A DNA stretch of 58,501 nucleotides from Flavobacterium rakeshii (lineage in GTDB: Bacteria > Bacteroidota > Bacteroidia > Flavobacteriales > Flavobacteriaceae), in assembly GCF_009741375.1 (NCBI RefSeq), contig NZ_WOWP01000031.1:1-58501 (forward strand). The letters are read 5' to 3'. The position numbers and the translations under genes are program-made. Numbering within the stretch: the stretch's first letter is position 1; each line of letters opens with the position of its first letter. The notes below the pieces were generated by a model. That model was not told the DNA's origin and did no database searches. It worked only from the letters and a program-made list of their open reading frames with translations. Shown one piece after another: positions 50,422 through 58,501 of this stretch.

Positions 50422-50739
50422 TTAGTCGCGTTTGTTACGACTTACAAGAAGTTTATCTATAATGCTTTTTGACATTGGGTCGGTGTCCTGTTCATCACCG
50501 GTTACCAGTATACCTTTTATTCCGCTTTTAGATTCAATACCATATACGGTAGCTTCATCTCCGGGATTGCTATCGCCTTCGTAGTAGTAAATATGAGAGA
50601 TTTCAAACTCTTCTACCTCAAACTTATCGGTATTACAAACTAAGCAGTTTTCGTGTAGGTTAAAGTCTTCGGTAAATCCTTTTTCTCTTAATTGCTCAAT
50701 GGCTTTAAGTACCGTGGCATAGTGATATACAGGTTTCAT
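50422..50739 (-). CDS. small soluble conserved protein of unknown function
   Basis: A 105-residue cytoplasmic protein starting MKPVYHYATVLKAIEQLREK, with EVEEFEISHIYYYEGDSNPGDEATVYGIES and GIKGILVTGDEQDTD. Bacteroidota homologues often carry the label phosphoribosylpyrophosphate synthetase, but at 105 residues without the PRPP loop that is not credible. It is the first gene of the minus-strand operon, three bases before the small membrane-protein gene. Confidence 0.75.
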   Translation of the reverse strand: MKPVYHYATVLKAIEQLREKGFTEDFNLHENCLVCNTDKFEVEEFEISHIYYYEGDSNPGDEATVYGIESKSGIKGILVTGDEQDTDPMSKSIIDKLLVSRNKRD

Positions 50740-50821
50740 ACAAGTAAAAATTATAGTTGGTTATCAAAATTAAGCTTAATCCCCCGATTACAGGTTACAA
50801 AAAGGTAAAAAACAATTGTTA

Positions 50822-51250
50822 TTACAGCCTTTTTGTAAACTTAAAATGGGTATCGGCAAAACCGTTATTAATATAAAAACGGTGTGCTTCTGTTCTGCGT
50901 TTGTTTGAGGTTACTTCCAGTAGGTTGTATCCTTTTTCTTTAAGTAGGCTCTCCATTGTTTCCAGCAAAAACCGTCCCACTTTATTGTTTCGGTATTCCG
51001 GAGTTACATATAATTCCTGTATTTCAAAAACCATGCTAAGATGATGCAGTAGTAACTGACCATGGCAACTGCAAAAGCCAATAACGTTTTGTACGGCATC
51101 TGTAACCACTATATAGATGTAATTTTTGTTTTCGAGGTTTTCAAAATAGTACTGTTCAAAAACTCCGTAATCAAAAACGGTATTTTCGAGTTCGTTTATA
51201 AAACCGTAAATAGCTTTTACATCCTGTTTTGTGGCAAACCGTGCAGTCAT
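50822..51250 (-). CDS. GNAT-family N-acetyltransferase
   Basis: A 142-residue protein from the ATG at 51250. The open frame continues up to 51388 through the helicase terminator, but that extension is not protein-like. The GNAT core is visible: TARFATKQDVKAIYGFI, EIQELYVTPEYRNNKVGRFLLETM (acetyl-CoA loop) and TSNKRRTEAHRFYINNGF. The substrate is unknown. It follows the helicase gene by 46 bases with the terminator between, so readthrough is limited. Confidence 0.87.
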   Translation of the reverse strand: MTARFATKQDVKAIYGFINELENTVFDYGVFEQYYFENLENKNYIYIVVTDAVQNVIGFCSCHGQLLLHHLSMVFEIQELYVTPEYRNNKVGRFLLETMESLLKEKGYNLLEVTSNKRRTEAHRFYINNGFADTHFKFTKRL

Positions 51251-51281
51251 ATCACTAATAATAAGTGATTTAAATATAAAC

Positions 51282-51309
51282 AAAAAAAACGCTGGTTTAA
51301 TACCAGCGT
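51282..51309 (-). terminator. terminator overlapping the helicase stop codon
   Basis: On the minus strand ACGCTGGT (51309-51302) pairs with ACCAGCGT (51296-51289) and is followed by eight T (plus-strand A run 51282-51289). The TAA stop of the helicase (51299-51297) lies in the loop region, so the last codons form part of the hairpin. Confidence 0.85.
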
Positions 51310-52589
51310 CTTTTCTTTTTCTTTGAAGCTTCCGATTTTCTTGATTTCGAATTACTGCTTCCCGGTTTTGATTTACCACTACGGGCATTGTTCTTTTTAT
51401 TTCTGAGGTCAGGTTTCTGTCCTTCTTCTTTTTTGTTTTCTCCTTCCTGATTACTATAAGGATAAGGATGCTCGTCGATAACTTTAATTTTTAGTCTTAT
51501 AAGTTTTTCGATATCCTTTAGGTAAGGAAGTTCATCACGACCACAAAACGATATTGCCAGTCCTGAATTACCCGCACGTCCTGTACGTCCTATACGGTGT
51601 ACATACGTTTCGGGGATATTAGGCAGGTCAAAGTTTATTACAAACGGCAGACTTTCTATATCAATACCCCTTGCAGCAATATCTGTAGCTACAAGAACCG
51701 ATATTTCCTTGTTCTTAAAGCCTTCAAGCATACGCTGGCGGGCACTTTGTGACTTATCACCATGTATGGCTCCGGCTTCAATACCATTCTTTTTAAGAGC
51801 CTTAACCACATTATCCGCACCGTGCTTGGTACGTGTAAATACCAATACATTTTTAAGGTTTTCGTTGCGTATAAGGTGGTACAGCAGTTTACGTTTATCG
51901 GCTTTATCTACTAAGTAAAGCTGTTGTTTAACCAATTCGGCAGTACTTGATATTGGTGCTACCGAAACATACTTAGGATCGGTTAGGAAAGTATCGGCAA
52001 GTTCACGTATGGGTAACGGCATAGTAGCCGAGAACAATAGTGTTTGTCTGTTATCAGGTGTTAGCTTTATAATCTTTTTTACATCATTAATAAAGCCCAT
52101 ATCCAGCATTAGGTCGGCTTCATCAAGTACTAAAAAGTGTAGGTGGTCTAAATTTATGAACCCCTGTTTGTGAAGATCCAAAAGTCTTCCCGGAGTTGCA
52201 ATAAGTACATCGACCCCTTTTTTAAGCTGGTCTACCTGCGGAGCCTGGTTAACCCCACCAAAAACGGTTAACTGACGTATATTGGTATATTTACCATAGT
52301 TATCAAAGCTTTCGCCCACCTGTAACGCCAGTTCGCGTGTAGGTGTGATTACTAAAGCCCTGATGCTTTTTCTTTTCTTGGCCGAACCTACTATAGGGTG
52401 CAGCATATTAATCATAGGTATAGCAAAGGCGGCAGTTTTACCTGTACCTGTTTGTGCCGTACCCACAAGATCTTTTTCATCTAAAATGGCAGGTATTGCC
52501 TGTTGCTGTATTGGAGTAGGGCTTTCATAACCCTCATCACTAATAGCTTGGAGTATAGTTCGGTGTAAATTTAAGTCGCTGAATTTCAT
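51297..52589 (-). CDS. DEAD-box RNA helicase
   Basis: A 430-residue protein from the ATG at 52589; the frame extends 21 bases further but the Q-motif context MKFSDLNLHRTILQAI favours this start. Helicase motifs in order are SPTPIQQQAIP (Q), AQTGTGKT (I), PTRELA (Ia), DEAD (II), SAT (III), VFTRTK (IV) and HRIGRTGR (VI). A Lys/Arg/Ser-rich tail (about 380-430) should bind RNA. It is of the RhlE type and probably acts in ribosome assembly, RNA decay or cold growth. Confidence 0.93.
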   Translation of the reverse strand: MKFSDLNLHRTILQAISDEGYESPTPIQQQAIPAILDEKDLVGTAQTGTGKTAAFAIPMINMLHPIVGSAKKRKSIRALVITPTRELALQVGESFDNYGKYTNIRQLTVFGGVNQAPQVDQLKKGVDVLIATPGRLLDLHKQGFINLDHLHFLVLDEADLMLDMGFINDVKKIIKLTPDNRQTLLFSATMPLPIRELADTFLTDPKYVSVAPISSTAELVKQQLYLVDKADKRKLLYHLIRNENLKNVLVFTRTKHGADNVVKALKKNGIEAGAIHGDKSQSARQRMLEGFKNKEISVLVATDIAARGIDIESLPFVINFDLPNIPETYVHRIGRTGRAGNSGLAISFCGRDELPYLKDIEKLIRLKIKVIDEHPYPYSNQEGENKKEEGQKPDLRNKKNNARSGKSKPGSSNSKSRKSEASKKKKRRWY

Positions 52590-52658
52590 CATATAAAAAA
52601 GCATACCCAATTAAAGTTTACCGGGTGCGCTGCAAAGGTACGTTAAATAAAATTAGTG

Positions 52659-53693
52659 TTACTCTCCGTTTTTAGCTTTAATAAAATCGGTTACCAGATA
52701 AGCGATAAGCTTACCGGTTAAATGGCTGTTCTTTTCGTTATCCAGTTCCGGTGCTCCCTCACAAAGGTGCAGGTAAGCAGCATTTTTATTTTTCCCGAAG
52801 TAATGTATAAACTGCCTAACCTTTTCTACGCTAAATCCGCTGGGTGTCATGGCACTACTGGCAACATTAGGCAGGGAATCAAGATCGATTTCAATACCGA
52901 ATTTCTCATCTTCTATGTAACCAAGGGCATGAGCCATTTCATCACTAAAGCTTTTTTCTTTCCTTACGGCAATTTGCTCATATGTATTATAACGTACACG
53001 TTCGCTTAGTTTTTTAATACTTTCCATTACACCTTTTGAGGCATAATTTTCATGTAGCCCGAAAATGTAATACTTTTTAAGGAAGCCTTCTTCCATAGCA
53101 TAAGAGAACCCGTTACCACTGTGACGACCTTCCAGCTGACGGAAATCAGTATGGGCATCAAAGTTAATAGCGTTTACAGGCTTACCGTTAGCCAGTGCTG
53201 CACCTTTTATATTACCGTAGGCGTTGTTGTGACCTCCCCCAATAATAATAGGTGTTTTACCTGCTGTAATAATTCGGTTCACAACGTGAGAAACTTCCTT
53301 ATCAATTTTCTCTACCAGGTGAGAGAGTTTTTTACGGTCTTCCTTTTCGTTAATGTTTAAACCTTCTGCCTCTTTCATAGCATCTGTAACATCAATATGC
53401 CCAAGGATAAGTACTTTATTCCCTTTGCTGAATTTGTTATGCTGAAGGTTAACAATGGCTTTTATAGCACTTTCCCATGCCGATGAGGCACCTGCACGCC
53501 CAAAGTTAGCGCGTACACCTAAGTCTTCGGGCACGCCCAAAATAACATAATTAGCTTCGCATGATTTAAGAAATTCAAAGGGTTTTTCGTCCTTTGGAAT
53601 GGTAAGCATACGCTCACCAAATTTAATCTCTCCGCTACGGTGGGAGGTATATTTAGATAAGTCTGTGGCTGTAAACCTGATGATGTTTTCCAT
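52659..53693 (-). CDS. hutG: formimidoylglutamase-like ureohydrolase
   Basis: A 344-residue arginase/agmatinase-fold protein. The two-manganese site is visible as GGGHNNAYG (His), NFDAHTDFR (Asp, His, Asp) and EIDLDSLP (Asp, Asp). The neighbouring imidazolonepropionase gene supports HutG, which splits N-formimidoyl-glutamate into glutamate and formamide in histidine breakdown. The sequence alone would also allow agmatinase or arginase. A promoter-like TATTTTTG lies on the minus strand at 53718-53711. Confidence 0.83.
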   Translation of the reverse strand: MENIIRFTATDLSKYTSHRSGEIKFGERMLTIPKDEKPFEFLKSCEANYVILGVPEDLGVRANFGRAGASSAWESAIKAIVNLQHNKFSKGNKVLILGHIDVTDAMKEAEGLNINEKEDRKKLSHLVEKIDKEVSHVVNRIITAGKTPIIIGGGHNNAYGNIKGAALANGKPVNAINFDAHTDFRQLEGRHSGNGFSYAMEEGFLKKYYIFGLHENYASKGVMESIKKLSERVRYNTYEQIAVRKEKSFSDEMAHALGYIEDEKFGIEIDLDSLPNVASSAMTPSGFSVEKVRQFIHYFGKNKNAAYLHLCEGAPELDNEKNSHLTGKLIAYLVTDFIKAKNGE

Positions 53694-53770
53694 ACAATAA
53701 TAATACGATTCAAAAATACGATTTTCCTATAAAATTTCGTTAAAATGAACCCATAGAATTAAAATATGTA

Positions 53771-53778
53771 TAAATTTG
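53771..53778 (+). promoter_or_regulatory. promoter box for the coiled-coil gene
   Basis: TAAATTTG matches TAnnTTTG and lies 22 bases before the ATG at 53800. No upstream TTG element is obvious. Confidence 0.4.
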
Positions 53779-53799
53779 GCAAAAACAATTTAATAAATA

Positions 53800-54666
53800 A
53801 TGGAACAACAAAAAAGTAACTCTAGTTTAAAAGCGATTATAGTAATACTATCCATATTACTAGTTGGTAGCCTTGCGTACATGTACAAAATGAGCACCGA
53901 CAACGAGGCAACAGAAAAGCAGTATATCTCTGAAAAAGACCAGCTTCTTAGCGATCTTGAGAGTGCTAAAGCAAGTTATGATGCTGCTATTGCTGATAAC
54001 TCCGGTTTAAAAAGCGAACTTGAAGCTGAGCGTGCAAAAATTGAAGAACTTATTGCACAGGTTAAAAAGGCAGAAGGTGATGTTGCTTCTTTACAAAAAT
54101 ACAAAAACAGCTACTTTAAGCTGAAAAACGAGATGGATAACCTTCTTGCAGAAAACGAAGAACTTAAAAAACAAAACGAACTACTTACTGTAGAGCGTGA
54201 CAGTACTGCTGTTGCACTTAACGAAACAAGACAGTACAATGATACGCTTGTTGCACAAAACATGAAAATTACTGAGAAAGCTTCTAAACTTTCAATCGTT
54301 AATTTAACTGCCGAAGCATTTAAAGAAAAAAGTTCAGGTAAACTTGTTGCTACAGATAAAGCAAGACGTGTAGACAAACTTAAAATATCATTCACTATTG
54401 CAGCTAACGAAGTAGCTCAAACAGGTAATAGAATGTTTTATGTACAGGTTATAGACAGTAAAAATAATGTTCTTGGTGAGAAACAAACCGAAACTTTTGG
54501 TGAGTATACTCTAACTTACAGCTTTGTTACCAACGCTATTTATGAGAACAAAACTGTTACTGTAACAGAAATTCTTTCGGGGTCTGACTTTGAAAAAGGT
54601 CTTTACCACGTAAACCTTTTTGATAAAGATAAGCTTGTTGCAAACGATACTTTTACTTTAAGATAA
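53800..54666 (+). CDS. membrane-anchored coiled-coil protein of unknown function
   Basis: A 288-residue protein: a short cytoplasmic start, one membrane helix (11-29, IIVILSILLVGSLAYMY), a long coiled coil (about 35-170, rich in Glu, Lys, Leu) and a beta-rich C-terminal domain (about 180-288: KLKISFTIAANEVAQTG, FYVQVIDSKNNVLGEKQ, VTVTEILSGSDFEKGLYHVNLF). The layout suggests a periplasmic spacer that holds a sensor or adaptor domain away from the membrane. It stands between hutG and hutI on the opposite strand and is probably unrelated to histidine use. A terminator follows at 54691. Confidence 0.78.
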   Translation: MEQQKSNSSLKAIIVILSILLVGSLAYMYKMSTDNEATEKQYISEKDQLLSDLESAKASYDAAIADNSGLKSELEAERAKIEELIAQVKKAEGDVASLQKYKNSYFKLKNEMDNLLAENEELKKQNELLTVERDSTAVALNETRQYNDTLVAQNMKITEKASKLSIVNLTAEAFKEKSSGKLVATDKARRVDKLKISFTIAANEVAQTGNRMFYVQVIDSKNNVLGEKQTETFGEYTLTYSFVTNAIYENKTVTVTEILSGSDFEKGLYHVNLFDKDKLVANDTFTLR

Positions 54667-54690
54667 TAAGTAACAGCTATAAAATAAAAA

Positions 54691-54718
54691 GAGGAGTCAT
54701 ATTATGGCTCCTCTTTTT
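54691..54718. terminator. bidirectional terminator between coiled-coil gene and hutI
   Basis: GAGGAGTCA (54691-54699) pairs with TGGCTCCTC (54704 onward, one T-G pair) with a T run on the plus strand and an A run before it that gives a T run on the minus strand. It serves both convergent genes. Confidence 0.85.
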
Positions 54719-54730
54719 ATTTTGGTATAG

Positions 54731-55966
54731 TTATATAACTTTTCCTTCTGCAATTACCGTGTCTATAAGGTCACTACCAAAAGCATAAGGTAACTGATAA
54801 TAGGAGGTAAGCGGTTGTGTTATAATAAGGTTGGCTCTTTTACCTTTAGTGATACTACCATGCGTTTTGGATAAATCCATTGCATAGGCACCGTTTATGG
54901 TTGCTGCATTTATGGCCTCTTCCGGTGTCATTTTCATTTTGATACAGGCAGTCGCTACTACAAGGTTCATGTTTCCTGACGGAGTAGTACCCGGGTTAAA
55001 ATCGGTAGCAAGAGCAAGCGGTAACCCGGCTTCTATCATTTTACGTGCCGGAGTGTATGGTATACTGATAAAGAAAGAACAAGTAGGCAGTGCTACAGGC
55101 ATTGTTTTAGTGCCTTTAAGTACTTCAATATCCTCATCGGTTACAATTTCAAGATGGTCTACACTAAGCGCATCATACTTCACACAGGCCTCGATCCCCT
55201 TAATAGCGGTAAACTGATTTACGTGAATTTTAGCTTGTAGTCCGTATTTTTTACCGGCTTCCATAATACGTTCGGTTTCCTCAACAGAGAAGTAACCCGT
55301 TTCAAGGAAGGCATCAATATAGTCTGCCAGTTTTTCCTCGGCTATTTTAGGAAGCATTTCGTTTATAATTAGGTCTATATAGGCACTGTGATTTTCTTTG
55401 TATTCTGCCGGGAAAGCATGTGCTCCTAAAAAGGTAGCCTTAATAGCTATAGGGTATTCTTCCCTTAAACGCTTAATAACCCTTAGCATTTTAAGCTCCC
55501 CTTCAACGGTTAGCCCATAACCCGATTTAATCTCTACGGCTCCGGTTCCCTGTTGCATTACTTCTTCCAGTCGGGTGCGTGACTGTAGGTATAAATCCTC
55601 TTCAGATGTTTCATTAAGCTTTTTAGCCGAGTTAAGTATACCGCCACCGCGTGAAGCAATCTCCTCATAACTAAGTCCGTTTATGCGGTCTACAAACTCC
55701 TGTTCGCGGTTGCCGGCATAAACAATATGGGTATGGCTGTCACACCATGAAGGCAGTACGGTTTTACCGGTAGCATCTATGGTTTGTATACCTGATGCAT
55801 TAGGGCAGTTTTCCATAGTACCATAATCGGCAATAATGTTGTTTTCAATCAGTAAGTATGCGTTTTGTAAAGAAGGCAGCACGGCCATGTCTTTTCCTGA
55901 GACTTTCTCAATTCCGTCTTCCCTTACCTGCAGCAATTCTTTAATATTCGTAATAAGTATCTTCAT
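54731..55966 (-). CDS. hutI: imidazolonepropionase
   Basis: A 411-residue amidohydrolase of full length. The metal motif is WCDSHTHIVYAGNRE, followed by GGGILNSAKKLNETSEEDL, EIKSGYGLTVEGELKMLRV, KIHVNQFTAIKGIE and LALATDFNPGTTPSGNMNLV, all typical of HutI. It opens the imidazolone ring to N-formimidoyl-glutamate, which HutG (52659) then splits. hutH and hutU are not in the window. It is divergent from corA across a short gap. Confidence 0.94.
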   Translation of the reverse strand: MKILITNIKELLQVREDGIEKVSGKDMAVLPSLQNAYLLIENNIIADYGTMENCPNASGIQTIDATGKTVLPSWCDSHTHIVYAGNREQEFVDRINGLSYEEIASRGGGILNSAKKLNETSEEDLYLQSRTRLEEVMQQGTGAVEIKSGYGLTVEGELKMLRVIKRLREEYPIAIKATFLGAHAFPAEYKENHSAYIDLIINEMLPKIAEEKLADYIDAFLETGYFSVEETERIMEAGKKYGLQAKIHVNQFTAIKGIEACVKYDALSVDHLEIVTDEDIEVLKGTKTMPVALPTCSFFISIPYTPARKMIEAGLPLALATDFNPGTTPSGNMNLVVATACIKMKMTPEEAINAATINGAYAMDLSKTHGSITKGKRANLIITQPLTSYYQLPYAFGSDLIDTVIAEGKVI

Positions 55967-56033
55967 GAATTAAACTTTTTGTAAAAATAGAATGGATTTT
56001 AAAAAACTCCTATATTTATGGAAACAAATCGAC

Positions 56034-57119
56034 ATGAAGAGGATTAAATACCGAAAAGTACGCAAAGTTCAACCTAATTATTATGAGTATACAGGAGCCT
56101 ATAAAAATGATCCTGTTGAAATGCAACTTTTTACTTATGATGAGCAGGGCTGTAAAGAATATCAAAAAGTACACCTGGATGTTATACAAAAGGAATGTAC
56201 ATCTCCCCAAAATCAAAATGCAATTAAATGGCTTAATATACACGGACTGCATGATGTGGAACTTATAAAGCAAATTGGCGAGCTGCTGCATGTAGAAAGT
56301 TTTATAATTGGTGATATACTTAATACCTCACGCCGAACGCGTATTGAGGAACTGGGTAACGATATCCTGTTTTTCAGTGTAAAATCGGTGCTGCCGGAAG
56401 AAGAGGAGGGTAGTATGGCTACCGAACAGATAAGCTTTTTGCTGAAGGATAATATGATAATTTCCTTTCAGGAGAAAAAAAGCGATTACTTTTCACACAT
56501 CCGTGAGCGTATAAGAACAGGAGTGGGGATAATCCGTAAAAAGAAGAACGATTACCTGCTATACCTGATGCTTGACGCAATAATGGAAAACTTTTTTGTG
56601 ACCATTGAAAAGTATGAAGATCGAATTGAAGCCCTCAACATACAGGCAAAAACTTCCCAAAGAGCCGACTTTATAGCCGATGTTGAAAAGGCAAAGGAAG
56701 ACCTTAACTTCCTGAAACGTTCCATCACACCTATACGTGAGGCTTTATTCAATATTAAAAATGATGAGGACGATCAGGATTATGATGTTATAGAAAGTAC
56801 CAGTTATACCTTTTTTACCCGCCTGCACCAAAAGAGCCTTGAGCTACTGGACCAAATTGAATATGACATGAACTCACTGGACAGTGCTTCAAACTTTTAT
56901 TATTCGGCACAGGGACAGCGCATGAATGAGATTATGAAAACACTTACCATTTTCTCGGTAGTATTTATGCCAATGACCTTTGTGGTAGGGGTGTATGGGA
57001 TGAATTTTGACCATATCCCCGAACTGCATTTTAAAAACGGATATTTTTATGCCCTGGGGCTTATGGTAACACTTGCCCTGATTATGATTATTTATTTTAA
57101 ACGTAAAAAATGGTTCTAA
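56034..57119 (+). CDS. corA: CorA-family magnesium/cobalt transporter
   Basis: A 361-residue protein from the ATG at 56034. An ATG at 55992 would add 14 residues; MKRIKYRKVRKVQPNYYEY looks like the natural start, but the longer form cannot be ruled out. A large cytoplasmic funnel domain is followed by two C-terminal membrane helices and the defining YGMNF motif (GMN) at the pore mouth, with FMPMTFVVGVYGMNF before it. It forms a pentameric Mg2+ channel regulated by cytoplasmic Mg2+. The DUF1003 gene follows after one base. Confidence 0.93.
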   Translation: MKRIKYRKVRKVQPNYYEYTGAYKNDPVEMQLFTYDEQGCKEYQKVHLDVIQKECTSPQNQNAIKWLNIHGLHDVELIKQIGELLHVESFIIGDILNTSRRTRIEELGNDILFFSVKSVLPEEEEGSMATEQISFLLKDNMIISFQEKKSDYFSHIRERIRTGVGIIRKKKNDYLLYLMLDAIMENFFVTIEKYEDRIEALNIQAKTSQRADFIADVEKAKEDLNFLKRSITPIREALFNIKNDEDDQDYDVIESTSYTFFTRLHQKSLELLDQIEYDMNSLDSASNFYYSAQGQRMNEIMKTLTIFSVVFMPMTFVVGVYGMNFDHIPELHFKNGYFYALGLMVTLALIMIIYFKRKKWF

Positions 57120-57120
57120 T

Positions 57121-57825
57121 ATGGAGAGGTTTACCAGTGACATATCCAAAAAACAGTTTCCTGATTCCGAAAAGGTATCGGCTAAATTAGTGCGCGAACC
57201 GATACTGAACATCATTAAAAAAGACCATCCTGATTTTGATGAGAATTGTAGTCTTTCACTTTCTGAATTAGGTCATTACCGGAAAAAGTACATATCTGAC
57301 TTTATGAATACCCAAATGGGTGAGCTTACCGATATGGAACAAAAGGTAGTGGAATCGCTTAACGAAAAAACACTTATTAGTAATACTCTGGCTGATGAAG
57401 AAGAAAGTACGACTTATACCGTAGGGCAACGCGTAGCCGATAAGGTGGCGACCTTTGGCGGTAGCTGGACCTTTATCATATCATTTTTGGTTTTCCTGTT
57501 AGCGTGGATAGCGCTTAATGTTTTCTGGCTTGCCAATAATGGGTTTGATCCATATCCGTTTATACTGCTTAACCTGATTTTGTCCTGTTTAGCTGCATTG
57601 CAGGCTCCGGTAATTATGATGAGCCAAAACAGGCAGGAGGAGAAAGACAGGGAGCGAGCAAAAAACGATTATCTTATTAACCTTAAAAGCGAACTTGAAA
57701 TAAGGTTATTGCATGAAAAGCTGGATCACTTAATACTGCACCAGGAGCAATCACTTATTGAAATACAAAGGGTACAGATTGATATGATGAATGATATTTT
57801 AAAACGTATGGAGAAAAGGCATTAG
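57121..57825 (+). CDS. DUF1003 membrane protein
   Basis: A 234-residue protein. Residues 100-205 are the DUF1003 domain: GQRVADKVATFGGSWTFIISFLV, a second membrane helix in PFILLNLILSCLAALQAPVIMMSQNRQEEKDR, then a charged helix. An N-terminal cytoplasmic part (1-95) has no clear domain. Function unknown. It begins one base after corA and is surely cotranscribed with it, so a role linked to Mg2+ flux is possible. It ends two bases before a convergent GNAT gene. Confidence 0.85.
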   Translation: MERFTSDISKKQFPDSEKVSAKLVREPILNIIKKDHPDFDENCSLSLSELGHYRKKYISDFMNTQMGELTDMEQKVVESLNEKTLISNTLADEEESTTYTVGQRVADKVATFGGSWTFIISFLVFLLAWIALNVFWLANNGFDPYPFILLNLILSCLAALQAPVIMMSQNRQEEKDRERAKNDYLINLKSELEIRLLHEKLDHLILHQEQSLIEIQRVQIDMMNDILKRMEKRH

Positions 57826-57827
57826 AG

Positions 57828-58322
57828 TCATAAATGAAGCTCCATAAACACTACATCCAGCCAGCGGTTAAACTTAAAGCCTACTTCCTTTAATAATCCT
57901 GCTTCCCTGAAACCAAATTTTTTGTGGAATTCTATACTGCCTTTGTTTTCGGCATCTATACCTGCTATCATGCTATGCATTCCCTGTTTTTTGGCAAGTA
58001 CAATAAGGTCGGCTAAAAGCATTTTTCCTATGCCTTTACCATGATATTCTTCATTTACATAAACAGAATGTTCTACCGTGTATTTGTAACCGTCTTTAGT
58101 ACGAAAGGTGCCATAAGTGCCATAACCGGCTACCTTCCCTTTGCTATCAGCAACAATAACGGGCCAGCCTGCTTCCTGTTTCTCGGTAAACCACTGTTGC
58201 ATGTACTCCATAGATTTTACATTGTAGTCATACAATGCGGTAGAGTGTAGTATGTTGTGGTTTACTATAGTCAGTATACCTTCAAGGTCGTTTGCTGTGG
58301 CAGGGCGCAGGGTTATTTCCAT
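57828..58322 (-). CDS. GNAT acetyltransferase, phosphinothricin-acetyltransferase-like
   Basis: A 164-residue protein starting MEITLRPATANDLEGILTIVNH. VEHSVYVNEEYHGKGIGKMLL and the GIDAENKGSIEFHKKFGFREAG ending place it in the Pat/MnaT group of GNAT enzymes, which acetylate the amine of phosphinothricin, methionine sulfone or sulfoximine. The natural substrate here is not known. It is a single gene upstream of which the dispersed repeat begins. Confidence 0.88.
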   Translation of the reverse strand: MEITLRPATANDLEGILTIVNHNILHSTALYDYNVKSMEYMQQWFTEKQEAGWPVIVADSKGKVAGYGTYGTFRTKDGYKYTVEHSVYVNEEYHGKGIGKMLLADLIVLAKKQGMHSMIAGIDAENKGSIEFHKKFGFREAGLLKEVGFKFNRWLDVVFMELHL

Positions 58323-58362
58323 ATAACAAATATAATTTATTCCTGCTTTTGTTTTATAGGGA

Positions 58363-58501
58363 TTGTTCTTTTATCTTGAAACAAAAGAACCAAAAATTCA
58401 AGTCTTGAACTCTTTAGACTAAAAATTATTTCATTCGTCTAAACCATCCGAACTCGGCTATCGCCTCAAACACCGGATGCTTATTAACGCCTCGTTTGTA
58501 A
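58363..58501. repeat. dispersed structured repeat, copy 2 (cut by the window end)
   Basis: It aligns with 22946-23070 over its whole length. The left hairpin GTTCTTTT-T/ACAAAAGAAC (58364-58390) is present with one mismatch. The loop/downstream pair has changed together from CTTGAC/GTCAAG to CTTGAA/TTCAAG. TTTAGAC/GTCTAAA (58413-58443) is perfect here, and CATCCG/CGGATG (58445-58480) is kept with a GGC/GCC inner helix. It ends TTATTAACGCC near the window edge. Confidence 0.8.

Overview
The window looks like a chromosomal segment of a member of the Bacteroidota, most probably the family Flavobacteriaceae (Flavobacterium-like). The reasons are the moderate-to-low GC content, promoter sites of the type TTG/TTTG, about 20 bases, TAnnTTTG, the near absence of Shine-Dalgarno sequences, many secreted proteins and lipoproteins whose signal peptide ends in SCSKDDD or SCKE, a bacillithiol gene (bshA), a Bacteroidota-type LptD and TamB, and typical Bacteroidota dispersed repeats. 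I see no rRNA, phage, transposase or CRISPR array. It reads as ordinary core chromosome with a few accessory insertions.

Layout. 1-420: a 147-bp tandem repeat that could form hairpins. 432-6434 (all minus): a secreted GH5 glycosidase, two paralogous membrane proteins with a four-cysteine N-terminal domain, a lipoprotein esterase, an NlpC/P60 peptidase and a thiolase. 6669-6890 (plus): an unannotated structured RNA candidate with its own promoter and terminator. 7003-10041: a peroxide-response neighbourhood (OsmC, secreted hydrolase, divergent OxyR, a GNAT enzyme). 10171-13956: a small exported protein, a tandem pair of PAP2 phosphatases, and an HxlR regulator divergent from an SDR/SnoaL pair. 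14012-14274: a cluster of three tRNAs (Ser, Pro, Arg). 14432-20080: a cytochrome c/PQQ-type sugar dehydrogenase and a minus-strand run (methyltransferase, AI-2E-type transporter, TrmH methyltransferase, DUF4159).

20174-22504 is the clearest accessory gene: a very AT-rich TIR-STAND-TPR protein, a candidate anti-phage NLR-like defence protein inserted between housekeeping genes. 22543-24867: DUF2200, a dispersed repeat, rsmE and tsaD. 24949-29493: tamB. 29699-33128: a central-carbon operon (pfkA, gap, BadF-type kinase, methylglyoxal synthase), with ridA convergent. 33567-46734: envelope and redox genes (lptD, an amidase with SPOR domain, MlaD/MCE, a two-part Fe-S oxidoreductase with a HAD-like protein between its subunits, a GH3/beta-lactamase fusion, bshA, PrcB-like lipoprotein).

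46764-50739 (minus) is a seven-gene, almost gapless operon: a small protein, a 90-residue membrane protein, an ABC ATPase, a secreted EEP phosphodiesterase-like enzyme and three paralogous lipoproteins. No precise function can be given to it, and it is the best candidate here for an undescribed multi-gene unit. 50822-58322: GNAT, DEAD-box helicase, histidine-utilisation genes hutG and hutI flanking a coiled-coil protein, corA with a DUF1003 protein, and a GNAT enzyme. The window ends in a second copy of the dispersed repeat seen at about 22946-23070.

All calls come from reading motifs and translations by eye. No database search or folding program was run.
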